Of a stretch of DNA of 64,000 bases, positions 44,202 to 53,176 are shown one piece after another. Under the pieces are notes generated by a model. That model made no database searches. It was not told the origin of the DNA and saw nothing but the letters and a program-made list of their open reading frames with translations. Each line of letters opens with the position of its first letter. The stretch's first letter is position 1. This stretch comes from Promicromonospora sukumoe 327MFSha3.1 (lineage in GTDB: Bacteria; Actinomycetota; Actinomycetes; Actinomycetales; Cellulomonadaceae), in contig NZ_ARQM01000018.1 in NCBI RefSeq assembly GCF_000385135.1, forward strand, positions 141,466 through 205,465. The letters are read 5' to 3'. Position numbers and translations under genes: made by a program.

Positions 44202-45947
44202 TCAGAGACCGCCGGCCACGGCCGCGCCGGCGGCGAGCCAGGCGCGCCGCGTCTCGGGGCGCAGCGCGCCGTACCGCAGGTGGCCGTCGACCATGGCGGG
44301 GTCGAACGGGATGGTCACGACCTCGCGGGCCAGGGACCGGTAGCCGTCGGCCACCTTCTCCAGCTCGCCCGAGGACTCCTTCTGGTCGGCCTGGCTGACG
44401 ACGACGACGGCCTGCTGCGCCAGGTAGGCCGACCGGCCGTCGCGGGTGCCGAGCGCCTCGAGCAGCAGGGCCCCGGCCTCGGCGTGGTCGTCGCGCGTGG
44501 TGGTCGCCACCACGAGCTGGTCCGTCAGGTCGATCATCCGCTGCCACATGGGGTCGGACTCGTCGTTGCCGGAGTCGATGAGGATCATCCGGTAGTACTT
44601 CGAGAGCACGGAGTGGATCGCGTCCACGTCCTGCGGCTCGATGCGCTGCTCGTTGGCCATGGCGATCGGCTTGGACCGCAGCACGTCGAACCGGTCGCGC
44701 GTCTGGTGGTGCACGTACCGCGCCAGGTCGGCCGCCTGGGCCGACGGCCCCAGCAGGCGGTCCGTCTGCGGCAGCAGGTCCAGCAGCGTCGACTCGTGCG
44801 GGCCCTGCTCGGTGCGCCAGCCCAGCGTCCCGCGGGTCTGGTTGTTGTCCCACGTCACCACGCCCGCGCCCCCGAACTGCGCGAACACCGCCGCGAGCAG
44901 CACCGTCGACGGCGTCTTGCCCGCGCCGCCCTTGCCGTTCACCATCGAGATCGTGCGCGGGCCGGGCCAGTGCTGGCTCACCGCGCGCTCGTCGGCGCGC
45001 TCGAGCCGTTCCGACTCGCTGGGCCCCACGCGGATGCCCATGCGGGTCAGCATCCCGCGGAAGCCCTGCGTGGCCGGGTCCTCGTCCTGCTGGTGCGTGA
45101 GGAACGACTGGCGCGCCTCGCGGCGGGAGCGCGGCGCGCTCGGCTCGCCCGCCGGCACGGGGGCCGACGCCGGGTCGGACAGACTTGCGTCCGGCCCGCC
45201 GTAGCCGGCGGTCGGCACGGCGTCCACGGGAGCCGACACGGGGCTCGCCACGCTGCCGGGGATCGCGGCCGGGATGCCGCCGTGGGCACCGTTCGACCCG
45301 TTGCCCGGGCCGTCCTGCGCCGCGTTCTCGCGGACCCAGTCGGCCACGCCCGCGTCGCCGTCGGCGTCCGCACCGCCGGACGGGACCGGGATGGTGGGCA
45401 GGTCGCCCTGGGCGGGCCCGCCCAGGGCGAGGTCCGACGGCGCCTGCGCGGCGTCCGGCAGCTCGGGGGTCCGCGGGGCGCGGCGCACCGTGTCCGTGTC
45501 GATCGGGTCGGCGGGCTCGGCGTCCCCGCCCGGGGCCAGGTCCGCGACCGGGACGCCCTCGAACGCGGGGGCCGGGATGGTTCCCGGCCCCGTGGTGGGC
45601 TCCTGCGGCGCGGCCGCCGGCGGTGTCGCCGCGGGCGGCGCGGCGGCTGGTGGCGCCTGCGGCGTCGGCGACGACGGCGGCGCGAGCTCGTCCTCCTCCG
45701 GTACCACGGTGCCGTCCGGGTGCACGATCAGGTTCCAGAGCCCCTCGGGGCCGGTCGCGGAGGCCCGCACCGGCCGGCCGATCTGGGCGGCGTTCTCCGT
45801 CACCCGCCGCAGGACCTCCACCCGTGCCTCCTCCAGGCTGCCGGTGGCGATCGGGTGGAACGTCCCGTCGATCGTCACCTCACCTGAGCCGTCCTCCCGG
45901 ACGATCGCGTCGATCCGGGGCCAGCGGGGCACGGTGTCAGAGCTCAT
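44202..45947 (-). CDS. MinD/ParA-like ATPase with a novel N-terminal domain (paralogue 2)
   Basis: 581 residues with the same layout as the 37094-38767 product. The N-terminal domain is at about 8-85 ([31 protein letters not shown]), a Pro/Ala/Gly-rich linker follows to about 310, and then the ATPase with Walker [10 protein letters not shown] near 337-345, [13 protein letters not shown] and [10 protein letters not shown]. The ATPase halves are nearly identical in places ([35 protein letters not shown]). It is divergent from the DESTQ-repeat membrane protein gene across 166 bp, suggesting shared control. It is probably a membrane- or pole-associated NTPase of a kinase-linked system. Confidence 0.76.
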   Translation of the reverse strand: MSSDTVPRWPRIDAIVREDGSGEVTIDGTFHPIATGSLEEARVEVLRRVTENAAQIGRPVRASATGPEGLWNLIVHPDGTVVPEEDELAPPSSPTPQAPPAAAPPAATPPAAAPQEPTTGPGTIPAPAFEGVPVADLAPGGDAEPADPIDTDTVRRAPRTPELPDAAQAPSDLALGGPAQGDLPTIPVPSGGADADGDAGVADWVRENAAQDGPGNGSNGAHGGIPAAIPGSVASPVSAPVDAVPTAGYGGPDASLSDPASAPVPAGEPSAPRSRREARQSFLTHQQDEDPATQGFRGMLTRMGIRVGPSESERLERADERAVSQHWPGPRTISMVNGKGGAGKTPSTVLLAAVFAQFGGAGVVTWDNNQTRGTLGWRTEQGPHESTLLDLLPQTDRLLGPSAQAADLARYVHHQTRDRFDVLRSKPIAMANEQRIEPQDVDAIHSVLSKYYRMILIDSGNDESDPMWQRMIDLTDQLVVATTTRDDHAEAGALLLEALGTRDGRSAYLAQQAVVVVSQADQKESSGELEKVADGYRSLAREVVTIPFDPAMVDGHLRYGALRPETRRAWLAAGAAVAGGL

Positions 45948-46057
45948 GCGTTTCCTCCGAAGTTCCTGGGTAGGCGGACGGCGCGGCGGGTTCGCCCCCG
46001 AAGCAAGGGTCGGACATGATCGGCCGGCTGGCCAGCCCAACGGGGCATTCACCCCAC

Positions 46058-46067
46058 CTGGTAGGTT
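46058..46067 (+). promoter_or_regulatory. Extended -10 promoter of the DESTQ-repeat gene
   Basis: CTGGTAGGTT, an extended -10 (TG-n-TAGGTT). The identical 10-mer precedes the kinase gene at 60205, suggesting the two loci share a sigma factor or regulation. Confidence 0.5.
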
Positions 46068-46113
46068 CTCGCGCAACCTGTCGCAACCAGGACAACGACC
46101 GAGGAGCCCTTGC

Positions 46114-47454
46114 GTGTCCGACGACCAGACCCGCCGTATTCCTGCGGCGGCCGACCCGACGCAGATCCAGCGACCGCCCGCTCGCCCGGGGCAGCCCGGC
46201 GCCCCGTCATCGTATGACGCGACGCAGCGGATGAGCTCCTTCGCACCGGGTGATGCTGCTGGACAGCGCGCCGCGGGAGGACAGGGCGGCTCCCCCGTCG
46301 ACGAGCACACGCAGATCATGCCGCCCCCGCGGCAGGGCTCCGTGGTGGACGAGTCGACCCAGGTGATGCTGCCGACGCGCGGCGCGTCCCCGGTCGACGA
46401 GTCCACCCAGCTCCTCCCGCCGACGCGCGGCGGCTCGCCGATCGACGAGTCCACGCAGGTCATGCCGCCGCCGCGCGGCGCCTCCGGCGTCGACGAGTCG
46501 ACCCAGCTCCTGCCGCCCGCCGGAGCGCAGCAGCGCGACTACCGGTCCGCGACGCCCCCGCCCGCGCGGCCGTACCGTCCCTACGAGACGGAGCAGCCGA
46601 CGCAGGTGCAGTCACCGGCGGCCTTCCCGGGCGAGGCCGGGTACGGGCAGCAGGGGTACGGCCAGCAGGGTTATGGCCAGCAGCCCGGGTACCCGGGCCA
46701 GCCGGGCTACGGGCAGGGCCAGCAGGCGGGCTACCCGGGTCAGGGCCAGCCGGGGCAGCCGGGTCAGCCCGGTTACGGGCAGCAGCAGGGCTACGGCCAG
46801 CCGGCCGGGTACCCGCAGCAGGGCCAGCAGACCCCGCCCAACCCGTTCGAGCAGGGTTTCGGCCCGCAGTCGGGTCAGCCGACGCCGCCGCGGCGCACCC
46901 GCGAGGACGACTCGGGTGGGGGCGGCTCGATGGCGGGCGCCGTCCTGGCGTGGATCCCGCGGATCCTGCTCGCGCTCGGCGCCTACCAGCTCGTGCGGCT
47001 GATCCCCGGGTTCGACGTCATGCCCGACGTCGCGCAGTTCCCGCTGTTCCGTGGGATCGGCGACGGCGTGCTGGGCATGCTCAACCTCAACCCCGAGTGG
47101 TCGGACCAGGCCGCGAACCTGACGATCCCGGTGCTCGGCATCGCGCTGGCCGCGCTCTTCAACATGATCCGCTCGCTGAACACGTCGCTGGCGGTCTGGC
47201 CGCACGCCCTGGTGATCGTCGCGTGGATCGTGGTCTTCGCCGTCGGCGGCATCGTGGGCTTCGCCCAGGACGCGACCGAGAACGTGAAGCAGGACGTCCA
47301 GAACTCGGTGGACGAGAGCGTGGAGGACGCCAAGCAGGACGCCAAGGACGCCGTGCAGCAGGAGATCGACAAGGGCGTCGAGGACGCCAAGCAGAACGCG
47401 ACCGACAGCGTCACCGACCAGCTCGAGGACGCGCTGCCCGGCGGGAACGGGTAG
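46114..47454 (+). CDS. Repeat-rich membrane protein with multiple T-Q motifs; probable kinase substrate
   Basis: 446 residues from GTG (GAGGAG 7 nt upstream). Residues 1-55 contain DPTQ and DATQ. Residues 60-138 are five 16-residue repeats of the type [16 protein letters not shown]. Residues 165-250 are Gly/Tyr/Gln/Pro-rich (GYGQQ, GYPGQ). From 273 comes a membrane domain ([20 protein letters not shown], two further helices) and an acidic/Lys tail with KQDAKD-like heptads. The membrane domain matches the C-terminus of the adjacent kinase. Thr preceded by acids and followed by Gln resembles PknB/FHA sites; phosphorylation by the neighbour kinase is inference. Confidence 0.75.
   Translation: MSDDQTRRIPAAADPTQIQRPPARPGQPGAPSSYDATQRMSSFAPGDAAGQRAAGGQGGSPVDEHTQIMPPPRQGSVVDESTQVMLPTRGASPVDESTQLLPPTRGGSPIDESTQVMPPPRGASGVDESTQLLPPAGAQQRDYRSATPPPARPYRPYETEQPTQVQSPAAFPGEAGYGQQGYGQQGYGQQPGYPGQPGYGQGQQAGYPGQGQPGQPGQPGYGQQQGYGQPAGYPQQGQQTPPNPFEQGFGPQSGQPTPPRRTREDDSGGGGSMAGAVLAWIPRILLALGAYQLVRLIPGFDVMPDVAQFPLFRGIGDGVLGMLNLNPEWSDQAANLTIPVLGIALAALFNMIRSLNTSLAVWPHALVIVAWIVVFAVGGIVGFAQDATENVKQDVQNSVDESVEDAKQDAKDAVQQEIDKGVEDAKQNATDSVTDQLEDALPGGNG
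46291..46530 (+). repeat. Five 48-bp in-frame tandem repeats (DESTQ units)
   Basis: Period 48 bp at 46291, 46339, 46387, 46435 and 46483, encoding VDE(H/S)TQ(I/V/L)(M/L). Third positions vary while the VDE-TQ residues stay, which points to selection on the peptide. Confidence 0.85.
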
Positions 47455-47616
47455 GGCACGGGCAGCGCGCCGGTAGGGCACGGGCAGGTCACGGGCGGCG
47501 AAAGGCCGGCCGGGCAAGGTCACGACCTGGGCACCGGGCCCCGGTGCGGCGCGTGACGCTGATAGCGTTTCTCACGTCCAACCGGTAGTCCCGGTGCGCT
47601 GCTGAGGAGACCCTGC

Positions 47617-49986
47617 TTGTCCGACGAGACCACCCCCATGACGGCCGCACGCCCTGCCGGACAGCCGGTCGGGGGTGGCGACCGGACCGCCGTCGTGCCG
47701 ACGCCGTCCACGCGGCCGCTGCCGCCGACGGGGGTCGTGCCGCCGCCCACCGCGCCGACGCGGGTGGTCCAGCCCGCCGGGCCGTCGGAGGCCACGAACG
47801 TGGTGGCGCCCGCGCACGTCGCGGCGCACGGGGGCGCCGTCGGGCCCGGGGCTGGTGCCCCGGCCGGTAACGGGGCCGGGTACCCGGGTGGCTACCAGGG
47901 GGCGCCCACGGCGCCGCGGATTCCCGCGACGGGCGAGATGCTCGGCCCGTTCCAGCTCGGTGACTCGCTGGGCCACGGCGGGTTCGCCCACGTGTACCGG
48001 GCCACGGGCCAGGGCGGCGAGGTCGCGCTGAAGGTCCTGACCAACACCGAGTCCGGCTCGCTGGACCGGTTCATCGGCGAGGCCGCGCTGCTGGAACGCC
48101 TCGCCGGGCGGGGCTTCCCGCAGCTCGTCGCGGCCGGCCTGGGCGACCCCACCCCGTGGTTCGCCATGGAGCTGGTGCCGGGTCCCACGCTGTCCCAGCG
48201 CCTGGCCGCGAACGGCCCGCTGCCGGTGCACGAGGTGCTCCGCGTGGCCGACGACGTGCTCGACGCGCTCGCGGTGCTCCAGGAGGAGCACTTCCTGCAC
48301 CGGGACGTGAAGCCGGCCAACATCATCGCCGCGCCCGACCGGTACGTGCTCATCGACCTGGGTATCGCCAAGGGCCACGGCACCACGACGTCGACGCACG
48401 CGGCGGGCACCATCTCGTACATGGCGCCCGAGCTGTTCGTGCGCAAGCCGCACGCCCGCTCCGACGTGTACAGCCTGGGCCTGCTGCTGATCTTCCTCGC
48501 CACGGGCGAGCTGCCGAACGACCTCAACTTCGCGGGCCGCGACCTCACGGCCGCCGACGTCGGTCCCGTGGACCAGCGGCTGCTGCCCCTGGTCCTGGCC
48601 ATGACGCGGCACCGGCCCGAGGACCGTCCGCCGCTGCACAACCTGTCGCGCACCGTGGCCCAGCTCGCCACGGACAGCGCCCGGCTCGACCCCGCGCTGC
48701 TCGCCGCCGCGGGCGCCACCACGATCGAGCGCGGCCTGGTCACCGAGGTGCTCACGGGCAGCGCGGCGTCGGCCACCGTGGCGCCCACGAGCGTGCTCGC
48801 GAGCAACCCCGTGCAGCCGGGCGAGCCGATGACCAACCTGGTCTACGACCAGCAGCTCATGGGCCGCCTGCACCAGGTGCACGGCGACGGGTTCGACGGC
48901 GCGGCCGAGGAGGTCATCTCGACGTACCTGGCCGCCGTCGGGCCGCAGCGGGCCGGCGGGCGCGCGCCCGCCGCGATCAAGGACTACCTGTGGGCCGCGA
49001 TGCGGTGGGCCCCGGCGTTCACGCCCGAGGGGTACTCCGACACGTTCGACGGCTGGGCCGCCTACCGGCAGCGCCACGGCCTGCCCCTGCCCGGCAGCCC
49101 GACGACGTCGGTGCCGCGCCGTCAGACGACCGGGACCGCCCAGCGGGTGACGTCCGCGCAGCGCATGGCGCCCGTCGCGCAGCAGCAGCAGCCGACGCAG
49201 GTCGCGCCGTCGTTCCGGCCGGGCGCGGCGGCCGCCGCGGCGTCGGCCCGGACCGCGCCCGCGCCCGCGCAGCAGCCCGGGACGACCGGCACGCAGCCGA
49301 ACCAGCGGCCGCCATTCCAGCCGACGGGGCCGGGGCAGCCGGCGGGGCAGCCGGCGAGGCCCCAGCCGACCGGGCCGGTGCAGCCGCCGGTGCCGGCCGC
49401 CGCGGCGTCGCGGCGGGACGACGCTGACGCGCGCGACGCCCGGGACTCACGGAAGCGGGACTCGGACGGTGGCGGCGGCGCGCGAGCGCTGGCGACCGTC
49501 GCCGGCTGGATCCCGCGCGTGCTGCTCGCGATCGCGCTGTACCAGCTCGTGCGCCTGATCCCGGGCTTCGACGCGATGCCCAGCGCCGCCGAGCTGCCGT
49601 TCTTCGCCGCGCTCGGCGACATCGCCGTGGCCACGATGGGCCTGGACCCGGAGTGGGCGCCGCGCATGGCGGAGCTCTCCATCCCGCTGCTCGGCATCGT
49701 GGCGTCCGCGCTGGTCAACCTGGTGCGCGCGGTGCGCTCGCGCCGCGGCGGCCGCACCTGGCCGCTCTGGGTGGTCGTCGTGGTGTGGGTCATCGTCATC
49801 GCCGTGCAGGGCGTGGTCGGCTACGCGCAGCAGGTGACGCAGGACGCGCGCGACTCGTTCGAGCAGCAGCGCGAGCAGATCCAGGACGACCTGGAGCAGG
49901 GCGTCCAGGACACCACCGAGGACGTCCGGGACTCGCTCTGGCAGTCGCTCGAGGACGCGCTCCCCTGGAGCTCGGAGGAGAACTGA
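47617..49986 (+). CDS. PknB-like serine/threonine protein kinase with membrane C-terminus
   Basis: 789 residues from a TTG (GAGGAG upstream). After a 100-residue Pro/Ala leader, the kinase domain spans about 110-350: loop GHGGFAHV, K139, HRDVKPAN with D230, DLG (D247) instead of DFG, MAPEL, and a Thr/Ser activation loop (GTTTSTHAAG). Residues about 405-490 are a second domain (VYDQQLMGRL, DGFDGAAEEV, IKDYLWAAMRW) shared with the 60205-62748 kinase. A Pro/Gln linker leads to a membrane domain (about 625-789) shared with the preceding gene's product. It probably phosphorylates that protein. Confidence 0.85.
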   Translation: MSDETTPMTAARPAGQPVGGGDRTAVVPTPSTRPLPPTGVVPPPTAPTRVVQPAGPSEATNVVAPAHVAAHGGAVGPGAGAPAGNGAGYPGGYQGAPTAPRIPATGEMLGPFQLGDSLGHGGFAHVYRATGQGGEVALKVLTNTESGSLDRFIGEAALLERLAGRGFPQLVAAGLGDPTPWFAMELVPGPTLSQRLAANGPLPVHEVLRVADDVLDALAVLQEEHFLHRDVKPANIIAAPDRYVLIDLGIAKGHGTTTSTHAAGTISYMAPELFVRKPHARSDVYSLGLLLIFLATGELPNDLNFAGRDLTAADVGPVDQRLLPLVLAMTRHRPEDRPPLHNLSRTVAQLATDSARLDPALLAAAGATTIERGLVTEVLTGSAASATVAPTSVLASNPVQPGEPMTNLVYDQQLMGRLHQVHGDGFDGAAEEVISTYLAAVGPQRAGGRAPAAIKDYLWAAMRWAPAFTPEGYSDTFDGWAAYRQRHGLPLPGSPTTSVPRRQTTGTAQRVTSAQRMAPVAQQQQPTQVAPSFRPGAAAAAASARTAPAPAQQPGTTGTQPNQRPPFQPTGPGQPAGQPARPQPTGPVQPPVPAAAASRRDDADARDARDSRKRDSDGGGGARALATVAGWIPRVLLAIALYQLVRLIPGFDAMPSAAELPFFAALGDIAVATMGLDPEWAPRMAELSIPLLGIVASALVNLVRAVRSRRGGRTWPLWVVVVVWVIVIAVQGVVGYAQQVTQDARDSFEQQREQIQDDLEQGVQDTTEDVRDSLWQSLEDALPWSSEEN

Positions 49987-50002
49987 CGCGGGGGGCGTGG
50001 CC

Positions 50003-50187
50003 CTCGGCAGTTTGCCCCGCGGGCTCGGCAGTTTGCACCGCGAACTCGGCAGCCCGGCCTGACCGTCGGCAGTTTGCACCGCAGACTCGGCAGTTTGCCC
50101 GGCGGACTCGGCAGTTTGCACCGCGAACTCGGCACTTGGCATCGAGATCGGCTCAGGCCTGGACCGATCTCGATGCCAAGTGCCGAG
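50003..50187. repeat. 21-bp repeat array ending in a 60-bp palindrome (array 1)
   Basis: Within the gene-free stretch 49987-50474, units beginning CTCGGCAGTTTGC recur at 50003, 50024, 50045 (diverged), 50065, 50086 and 50107 with a strict 21-bp (once 20-bp) period. A seventh unit at 50128 runs into a palindrome with 24-bp arms (50128-50151 and 50164-50187). Unit tails alternate CCCGCGG and ACCGCGA. One inverted unit (AACTGCCGA) follows at about 50197. The rest of the gap (50220-50474) holds only short microsatellites. Confidence 0.85.
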
Positions 50188-50257
50188 CACTCAGGAAACT
50201 GCCGAAGGTGCGGGTGCATGGAGCGCGCAACAGGGTGCCGACTCTGACCTGCTCACG

Positions 50258-50319
50258 GCCTCGGGCCTCGGGCCTCGGGCCAAGCACCACGCGCCACACG
50301 CCACACGCCACACGCCACA
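50258..50319. repeat. Two adjacent 7-bp microsatellites
   Basis: Three copies of CCTCGGG-like units (50258-50280) are followed by four exact copies of CGCCACA (50292-50319). Slippage-prone tracts; no coding sequence runs through them. Confidence 0.8.
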
Positions 50320-50474
50320 CGAACAAGTCAGGACCGCGATCCGCCGCGCGGGAGCACCTCGGGACGGCGGCGGAACGGTTCGAGCACGACCACAGGCGGG
50401 GTCGACGCCGACTTGTGCACAGGACGTCCGGCACGCAGGCACCTGAGTGCTGCCCGCCCGGCACGCTCGTGCAC

Positions 50475-51455
50475 ATGAAAATGACCTCAACCCAGGACGG
50501 CGTCGCCGTCCCCGAAGTGCTCCTGGCACGCGAACAGGACAAGAACCAGCTGGCGCTCGCGAGCCGCCAAGGCTCGTTGACGCGTATCCGCCGGGGCGCC
50601 TACTGCATCCCGGACGCTATCCGTGCCGACGGCCCCTCCTCGGCGTCGCGCGAGAAGCGGAACCGGGAGCTCGCCCGCGCCCGGGCGCTGCACCGGCAGC
50701 TGCGATCGGAGGTGGTGTTCAGCCACACGACGGCGGCGCTGCTCCTGGGTTGCCCCGTCTGGACCGTGCCCGACCGCACGCACGTCTACCAGCGTTACCG
50801 CCCGTCGAGCCGCGCGGCGAAGGACGTCGTGCGACACGTGGGCACCGTTCCGGCCGACGACGTCGTCAGCGCGCACGGCCTTCCGGCGACGTCGCTCGCG
50901 CGCACCGTCGTCGACTGCGCCCTGGCACTCCACCCGCTGGAGGCTCTCGTCGTCGCCGACTTCGCGCTGGGCCAGGGCGTCGACCGTGCCGAGCTCCTGG
51001 CGAAACTCGATCACTGGGCCGAGCGGCGCGGCGTCCGGCGTGCCCGGCTGGTCGTCGAGCTGGCGGACGGCGGCTCGGACTCACCCTGGGAGACCTGGGT
51101 CCGCTACGAGATGCTGCGGACCGGCCTGCCCAGACCTGTCACCCAGATGCCCGTGTCGACCGACCGCGGCCTGTTCCACACCGACCTCGGCTACGAGCAG
51201 TGGAGCCTGGGCATCGAGTTCGACGGCCTGGTCAAGTACCGGCCGGACGGCGTCGGCGCAGGTCACGACCCTGCACGCGAGTTCATGAACGAGAAGAATC
51301 GCGCCGAGGCGATCCGCAGGGCGGGGATCACCGTGGAACGCGTCGCGGCGTCCGACCGCGGCGACGTCCCTGCGATGCTCGCCCGCCTCACCGCCCACCT
51401 GCCACCCGACGTGGTGCGGCAGGCACGCATCAACCCCTTGCTACCGCCGTCCTGA
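50475..51455 (+). CDS. AbiEi/DUF559-type protein: N-terminal winged helix plus predicted Vsr-like endonuclease domain
   Basis: 326 residues. The N-terminus (LALASRQGSLTRIRRGAYCI) matches the AbiEi_4-type winged helix of type IV antitoxin-like proteins. The middle contains VVFSHTTAALLLGCPV and LPATSLARTVVDCAL. The C-terminus looks like a DUF559/Vsr-like nuclease: SPWETWVRYEMLRTG, FHTDLGYEQWSLGIEFDG and the KNRAEAIRRAGITV end. No AbiEii toxin gene adjoins. Unusually, 21-bp-period arrays lie on both sides (50003-50187 and 51477-51776). No good Shine-Dalgarno sequence is seen; the ATG at 50481 is an alternative start. Confidence 0.75.
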   Translation: MKMTSTQDGVAVPEVLLAREQDKNQLALASRQGSLTRIRRGAYCIPDAIRADGPSSASREKRNRELARARALHRQLRSEVVFSHTTAALLLGCPVWTVPDRTHVYQRYRPSSRAAKDVVRHVGTVPADDVVSAHGLPATSLARTVVDCALALHPLEALVVADFALGQGVDRAELLAKLDHWAERRGVRRARLVVELADGGSDSPWETWVRYEMLRTGLPRPVTQMPVSTDRGLFHTDLGYEQWSLGIEFDGLVKYRPDGVGAGHDPAREFMNEKNRAEAIRRAGITVERVAASDRGDVPAMLARLTAHLPPDVVRQARINPLLPPS

Positions 51456-51476
51456 CCAGGGCAGCTGGCCCGCAGA

Positions 51477-51776
51477 CTCGGCAGCCGCACTGATCCTCGG
51501 CAGTTTGCCCAGCAGGCTCGGCAGTTTGCCCAGCAGGCTCGGCAGTTTGCCCCGCGGACTCGGCAGTTTGCCCGGCAGACTCGGCAGTTGGCATCGAGAT
51601 CGGTCCAGGCCTGGACCGATCTCGATGCCAAGTGCCGAGCACTGAGGCAGAGTGCCGAGCGCCCCGGCAGTGTGCCGAGTGCCCCGGCACCGTGCCGAGC
51701 TCAGGCAGAGTGCCGAACGCCCCGGCAGAGTGCCGAACCCTCAGCCACAGTGCCGAGCCCCCCAGCACAGTGCCGA
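51477..51776. repeat. Two-sided repeat array around a 60-bp palindrome (array 2)
   Basis: It fills most of the gene-free stretch 51456-51942. On the left, CTCGGCAGTTTGC units occur at 51477, 51496, 51517, 51538 and 51559 (mostly 21-bp period). The centre is a 60-bp palindrome 51580-51639 (one mismatch, centre AGGCCT) almost identical to that of array 1. On the right, inverted units GTGCCGA occur at 51632, 51652, 51672, 51692, 51710, 51730, 51750 and 51770 with a 20-bp period. The whole is a large inverted structure. Confidence 0.87.
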
Positions 51777-51942
51777 AACTGAGCCGCGGAAAAAACAGGT
51801 GCGCCCCGCACCCGCCGCGTGCAATGCTCCTCGCACGGTCATCGGGCCACCCCTCGAGGCGCTCGCTGACCGGCCAAGCCAGCAGGACAGATCAGCTCCG
51901 GCACGTGCGTTCGGGCACGGTGCGGACAGGAAGGAGGCAGTG

Positions 51943-52014
51943 ATGGACGACGTCGTTCGCGCAGCTGCCTCCGCGGCAGCAGACGCCACTGTCACCAGGA
52001 GCACCCGGGCTTGA
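51943..52014 (+). CDS. 23-codon ORF with a strong ribosome binding site (possible leader peptide)
   Basis: ATG at 51943 behind GGAAGGAGG, the best Shine-Dalgarno match in the area. It encodes 23 residues (MDDVVRAAASAAADATVTRS plus three). It ends 33 bp before the RIO kinase start, so it is probably co-translated with, or regulates, that gene. The Ala-rich helical peptide has no recognisable motif. Confidence 0.45.
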   Translation: MDDVVRAAASAAADATVTRSTRA

Positions 52015-52047
52015 TCCGGCGATGCTCCAGCATCAAGGAGCACCGAC

Positions 52048-53112
52048 TTGCCCCGTTTTCCCGAATCACCTTCCGCCGCCCTCATCCACGCAGCAGGCAA
52101 GGGCAGCACGTCGTCCGGCGACCGGTCGGCCGCCACGGAACGCCGGTCCGCCCAGCGCGTGCGCGTCAGCCGCGAGGACCTGGAGGGCTACTACCCCACC
52201 TCCGACGACGCCGGCCGGCACACCGCCGCCGACGTCGTCAGGAACCAGCACGACCTGACCGACCCCACCCAGCCCGGTCCCGGGCAGCGCTGGTCCACCT
52301 GGCGCTCCGTCGCCAAGGGGCAGCGCGGACCCGAGCCGCTGCCCGACTGGGTGGTCACCCGGGACGCCGCGATCGACACCGAGCTCGGCATCCTCAAGAC
52401 CGGGAAGGAGGCCGACGCGTTCCTCATCGAGCGCGCCGTCCCGGCCGGCGTGGACTCCACGCCGGACCTGACCCTCGACCAGGCGGCCACGCGCTGCCTG
52501 CTCGTGGCCAAGCGGTACCGCAGCCTGGAGCACGGGCAGTTCCACCGCGGTTCCGAGTACACCGAGGGCCGCACGGTGCGGCGCACCCGCGACCAGCGCG
52601 CCATGGAGGACCGCAAGTCCGCCTGGGGTCGCGCGGTGTCGGCCACCCAGTGGGCGGACGCCGAGTTCGTCGCCCTGCGCACGGTCTGGGAGGCGGGCGC
52701 GCCCGTGCCCTACCCCGTGCAGATCGACGGCACCGAGGTGCTCATGGAGTTCGTGGGCACCGAGGAGACGGACGACCTGGGCCGCACCCAGGCGATCGCC
52801 GCGCCGCGCCTGACCCGGGTGCGGCCGTCGGACGACCTGCTGGAGTCCTACTGGGAGCAGCTGACGCACGGCATGTCGGTGCTGGCCAGGCTGGGCTTCG
52901 CGCACGGCGACCTGTCGCCGTACAACATCCTGGCCGACGGCGAGCGGCTGGTCATCATCGACCTGCCGCAGGTGGTGGACCTGGCGGCCAACCCGTTCTC
53001 CAGCGACGTGCTGCTGCGCGACTGCCGCACCGTGTGCGACTGGTTCATCGCCCGCGGGCTCGACGTCGACGCGGACGCCCTGTTCGCCGACCTGCTCGCG
53101 CAGGCCTTCTGA
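52048..53112 (+). CDS. RIO1-family atypical serine/threonine kinase
   Basis: 354 residues from a TTG (AAGGAG 7 nt upstream). A Ser/Arg-rich N-terminus of about 100 residues precedes the RIO domain: flexible loop ILKTGKEADAFLIE, Lys in LLVAKRYRS, MEFVGTEET hinge, catalytic loop GFAHGDLSPYNIL and metal loop LVIIDLPQVVD. These are the RIO hallmarks (HGDLSxYN, IIDxxQ). RIO1 acts in ribosome maturation in archaea and eukaryotes; the bacterial role is unclear. A family B hairpin follows, facing the convergent Lrp gene. Confidence 0.87.
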   Translation: MPRFPESPSAALIHAAGKGSTSSGDRSAATERRSAQRVRVSREDLEGYYPTSDDAGRHTAADVVRNQHDLTDPTQPGPGQRWSTWRSVAKGQRGPEPLPDWVVTRDAAIDTELGILKTGKEADAFLIERAVPAGVDSTPDLTLDQAATRCLLVAKRYRSLEHGQFHRGSEYTEGRTVRRTRDQRAMEDRKSAWGRAVSATQWADAEFVALRTVWEAGAPVPYPVQIDGTEVLMEFVGTEETDDLGRTQAIAAPRLTRVRPSDDLLESYWEQLTHGMSVLARLGFAHGDLSPYNILADGERLVIIDLPQVVDLAANPFSSDVLLRDCRTVCDWFIARGLDVDADALFADLLAQAF

Positions 53113-53123
53113 ACCCCACGCCC

Positions 53124-53169
53124 CGTGTCAGACGTACAGGTCACCAGAGGGATCTGTACGTCTGACACG
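53124..53169. terminator. Family B long hairpin, copy 3
   Basis: Perfect 16-bp arms (53124-53139 and 53154-53169) carrying the same GTCAGACGTACAG as copy 1, with a different 14-nt loop. It lies between the convergent RIO kinase and Lrp genes. Confidence 0.7.
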
Positions 53170-53176
53170 TCGGGGG

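Noticed and set aside
37094..49986. ESX/type VII secretion locus
   Set aside because: The MinD-like ATPases resemble proteins from such loci, but no EccB, EccC, EccD, WXG100 or mycosin genes are present in the window.
50003..51776. CRISPR array
   Set aside because: The units are only 20-21 bp with no unique spacers between them and there are no cas genes; tandem units abut directly.
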